A stretch of DNA of 57,266 nucleotides, taken from NCBI GenBank assembly GCA_948469815.1, contig CAOKMR010000005.1:1-57266 (forward strand). Direction: 5' to 3'. The DNA comes from an uncultured Clostridiaceae bacterium (GTDB lineage: Bacteria > Bacillota > Clostridia > TANB77 > CAG-508). Within the stretch, counting starts at the first letter, position 1, and the number at the start of each line of letters is the position of its first letter. Positions 57,244 to 57,266 of the stretch are shown here, piece by piece. The translations under genes were made by a program, and so were the position numbers. The notes below the pieces were generated by a model. The model had not been told where the DNA came from and ran no database searches. It saw only the letters and a program-made list of their open reading frames with translations.

Positions 57244-57266
57244 AAAGAGGAAAAGCAACGAAACGA

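Overview
The window is AT-rich DNA (roughly 25-30% GC by eye) from an endospore-forming member of the Clostridia, probably an uncultured gut-type lineage. It carries yabG, veg, sipL and yunB (sporulation) plus tsaE/tsaB/rimI, a Lon-family protease, ECF sigma/anti-sigma pairs and a tRNA-Leu. No rRNA, and no CRISPR array was seen.

Layout. (1) 1-5278: a short duplicated yabG fragment (103-303), two sigma/anti-sigma loci and a hypothetical membrane-anchored protein, then the 5' half of yabG. (2) About 5276-46934: a 41.7-kb Tn1549-like integrative and conjugative element (ICE) inserted inside yabG. From left to right it has attL, parA-parB, a sortase-anchored SpaA-type adhesin, a giant helicase-methylase with a nested tnpV, a primase/TOPRIM protein, mobC, relaxase, a PcfB-like protein, an ArdC-like protein, VirD4, Maff2, an MT-A70 methylase, VirB6, PrgI, VirB4, class B sortase and a CHAP hydrolase. 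An accessory and regulatory arm follows: HU, a secreted protein, a PMT-type glycosyltransferase with its own ECF sigma/anti-sigma pair, a Spo0A-like protein, two Xre repressors, a receiver protein, a sigma-like protein and MazF. It ends with a large serine recombinase that carries an inserted LysM domain, then attR. (3) 46932-50098: the 3' half of yabG, then veg, sipL and yunB. (4) 50191-54368 (minus): lonC-like protease, rimI, tsaB, tsaE. (5) 54578-57266: tRNA-Leu(CAA), a small hypothetical gene and a second large serine recombinase behind an attenuator-like leader, probably the edge of another element.

The main observation is genome-wide in style. In every coding sequence I recognise, each in-frame CGG triplet (21 found) coincides with an apparent +1 frameshift. 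Skipping the C and reading the next triplet as GGN glycine restores the family sequence each time, often at a catalytic glycine (ParA P-loop, VirB4 Walker A, methylase motifs I and IV, the TsaB GPGSFTG motif, the sortase-anchor TG). I found no in-frame CGG read as arginine, while dozens of out-of-frame CGG strings (NNC-GGN, NCG-GNN) are harmless. This suggests quadruplet decoding of CGGN as glycine, or +1 bypass at an unassigned CGG codon. Twenty sites lie in the ICE transfer genes and one in chromosomal tsaB.

A second theme is sporulation. The ICE splits a mother-cell spore protease gene in the manner of skin elements, brings a Spo0A-like protein lacking the phospho-acceptor Asp, has perfect 0A-box heptamers at two of its promoters, and uses a recombinase with a LysM domain like that of SipL. 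Excision coupled to sporulation is therefore a reasonable hypothesis, though unproven.
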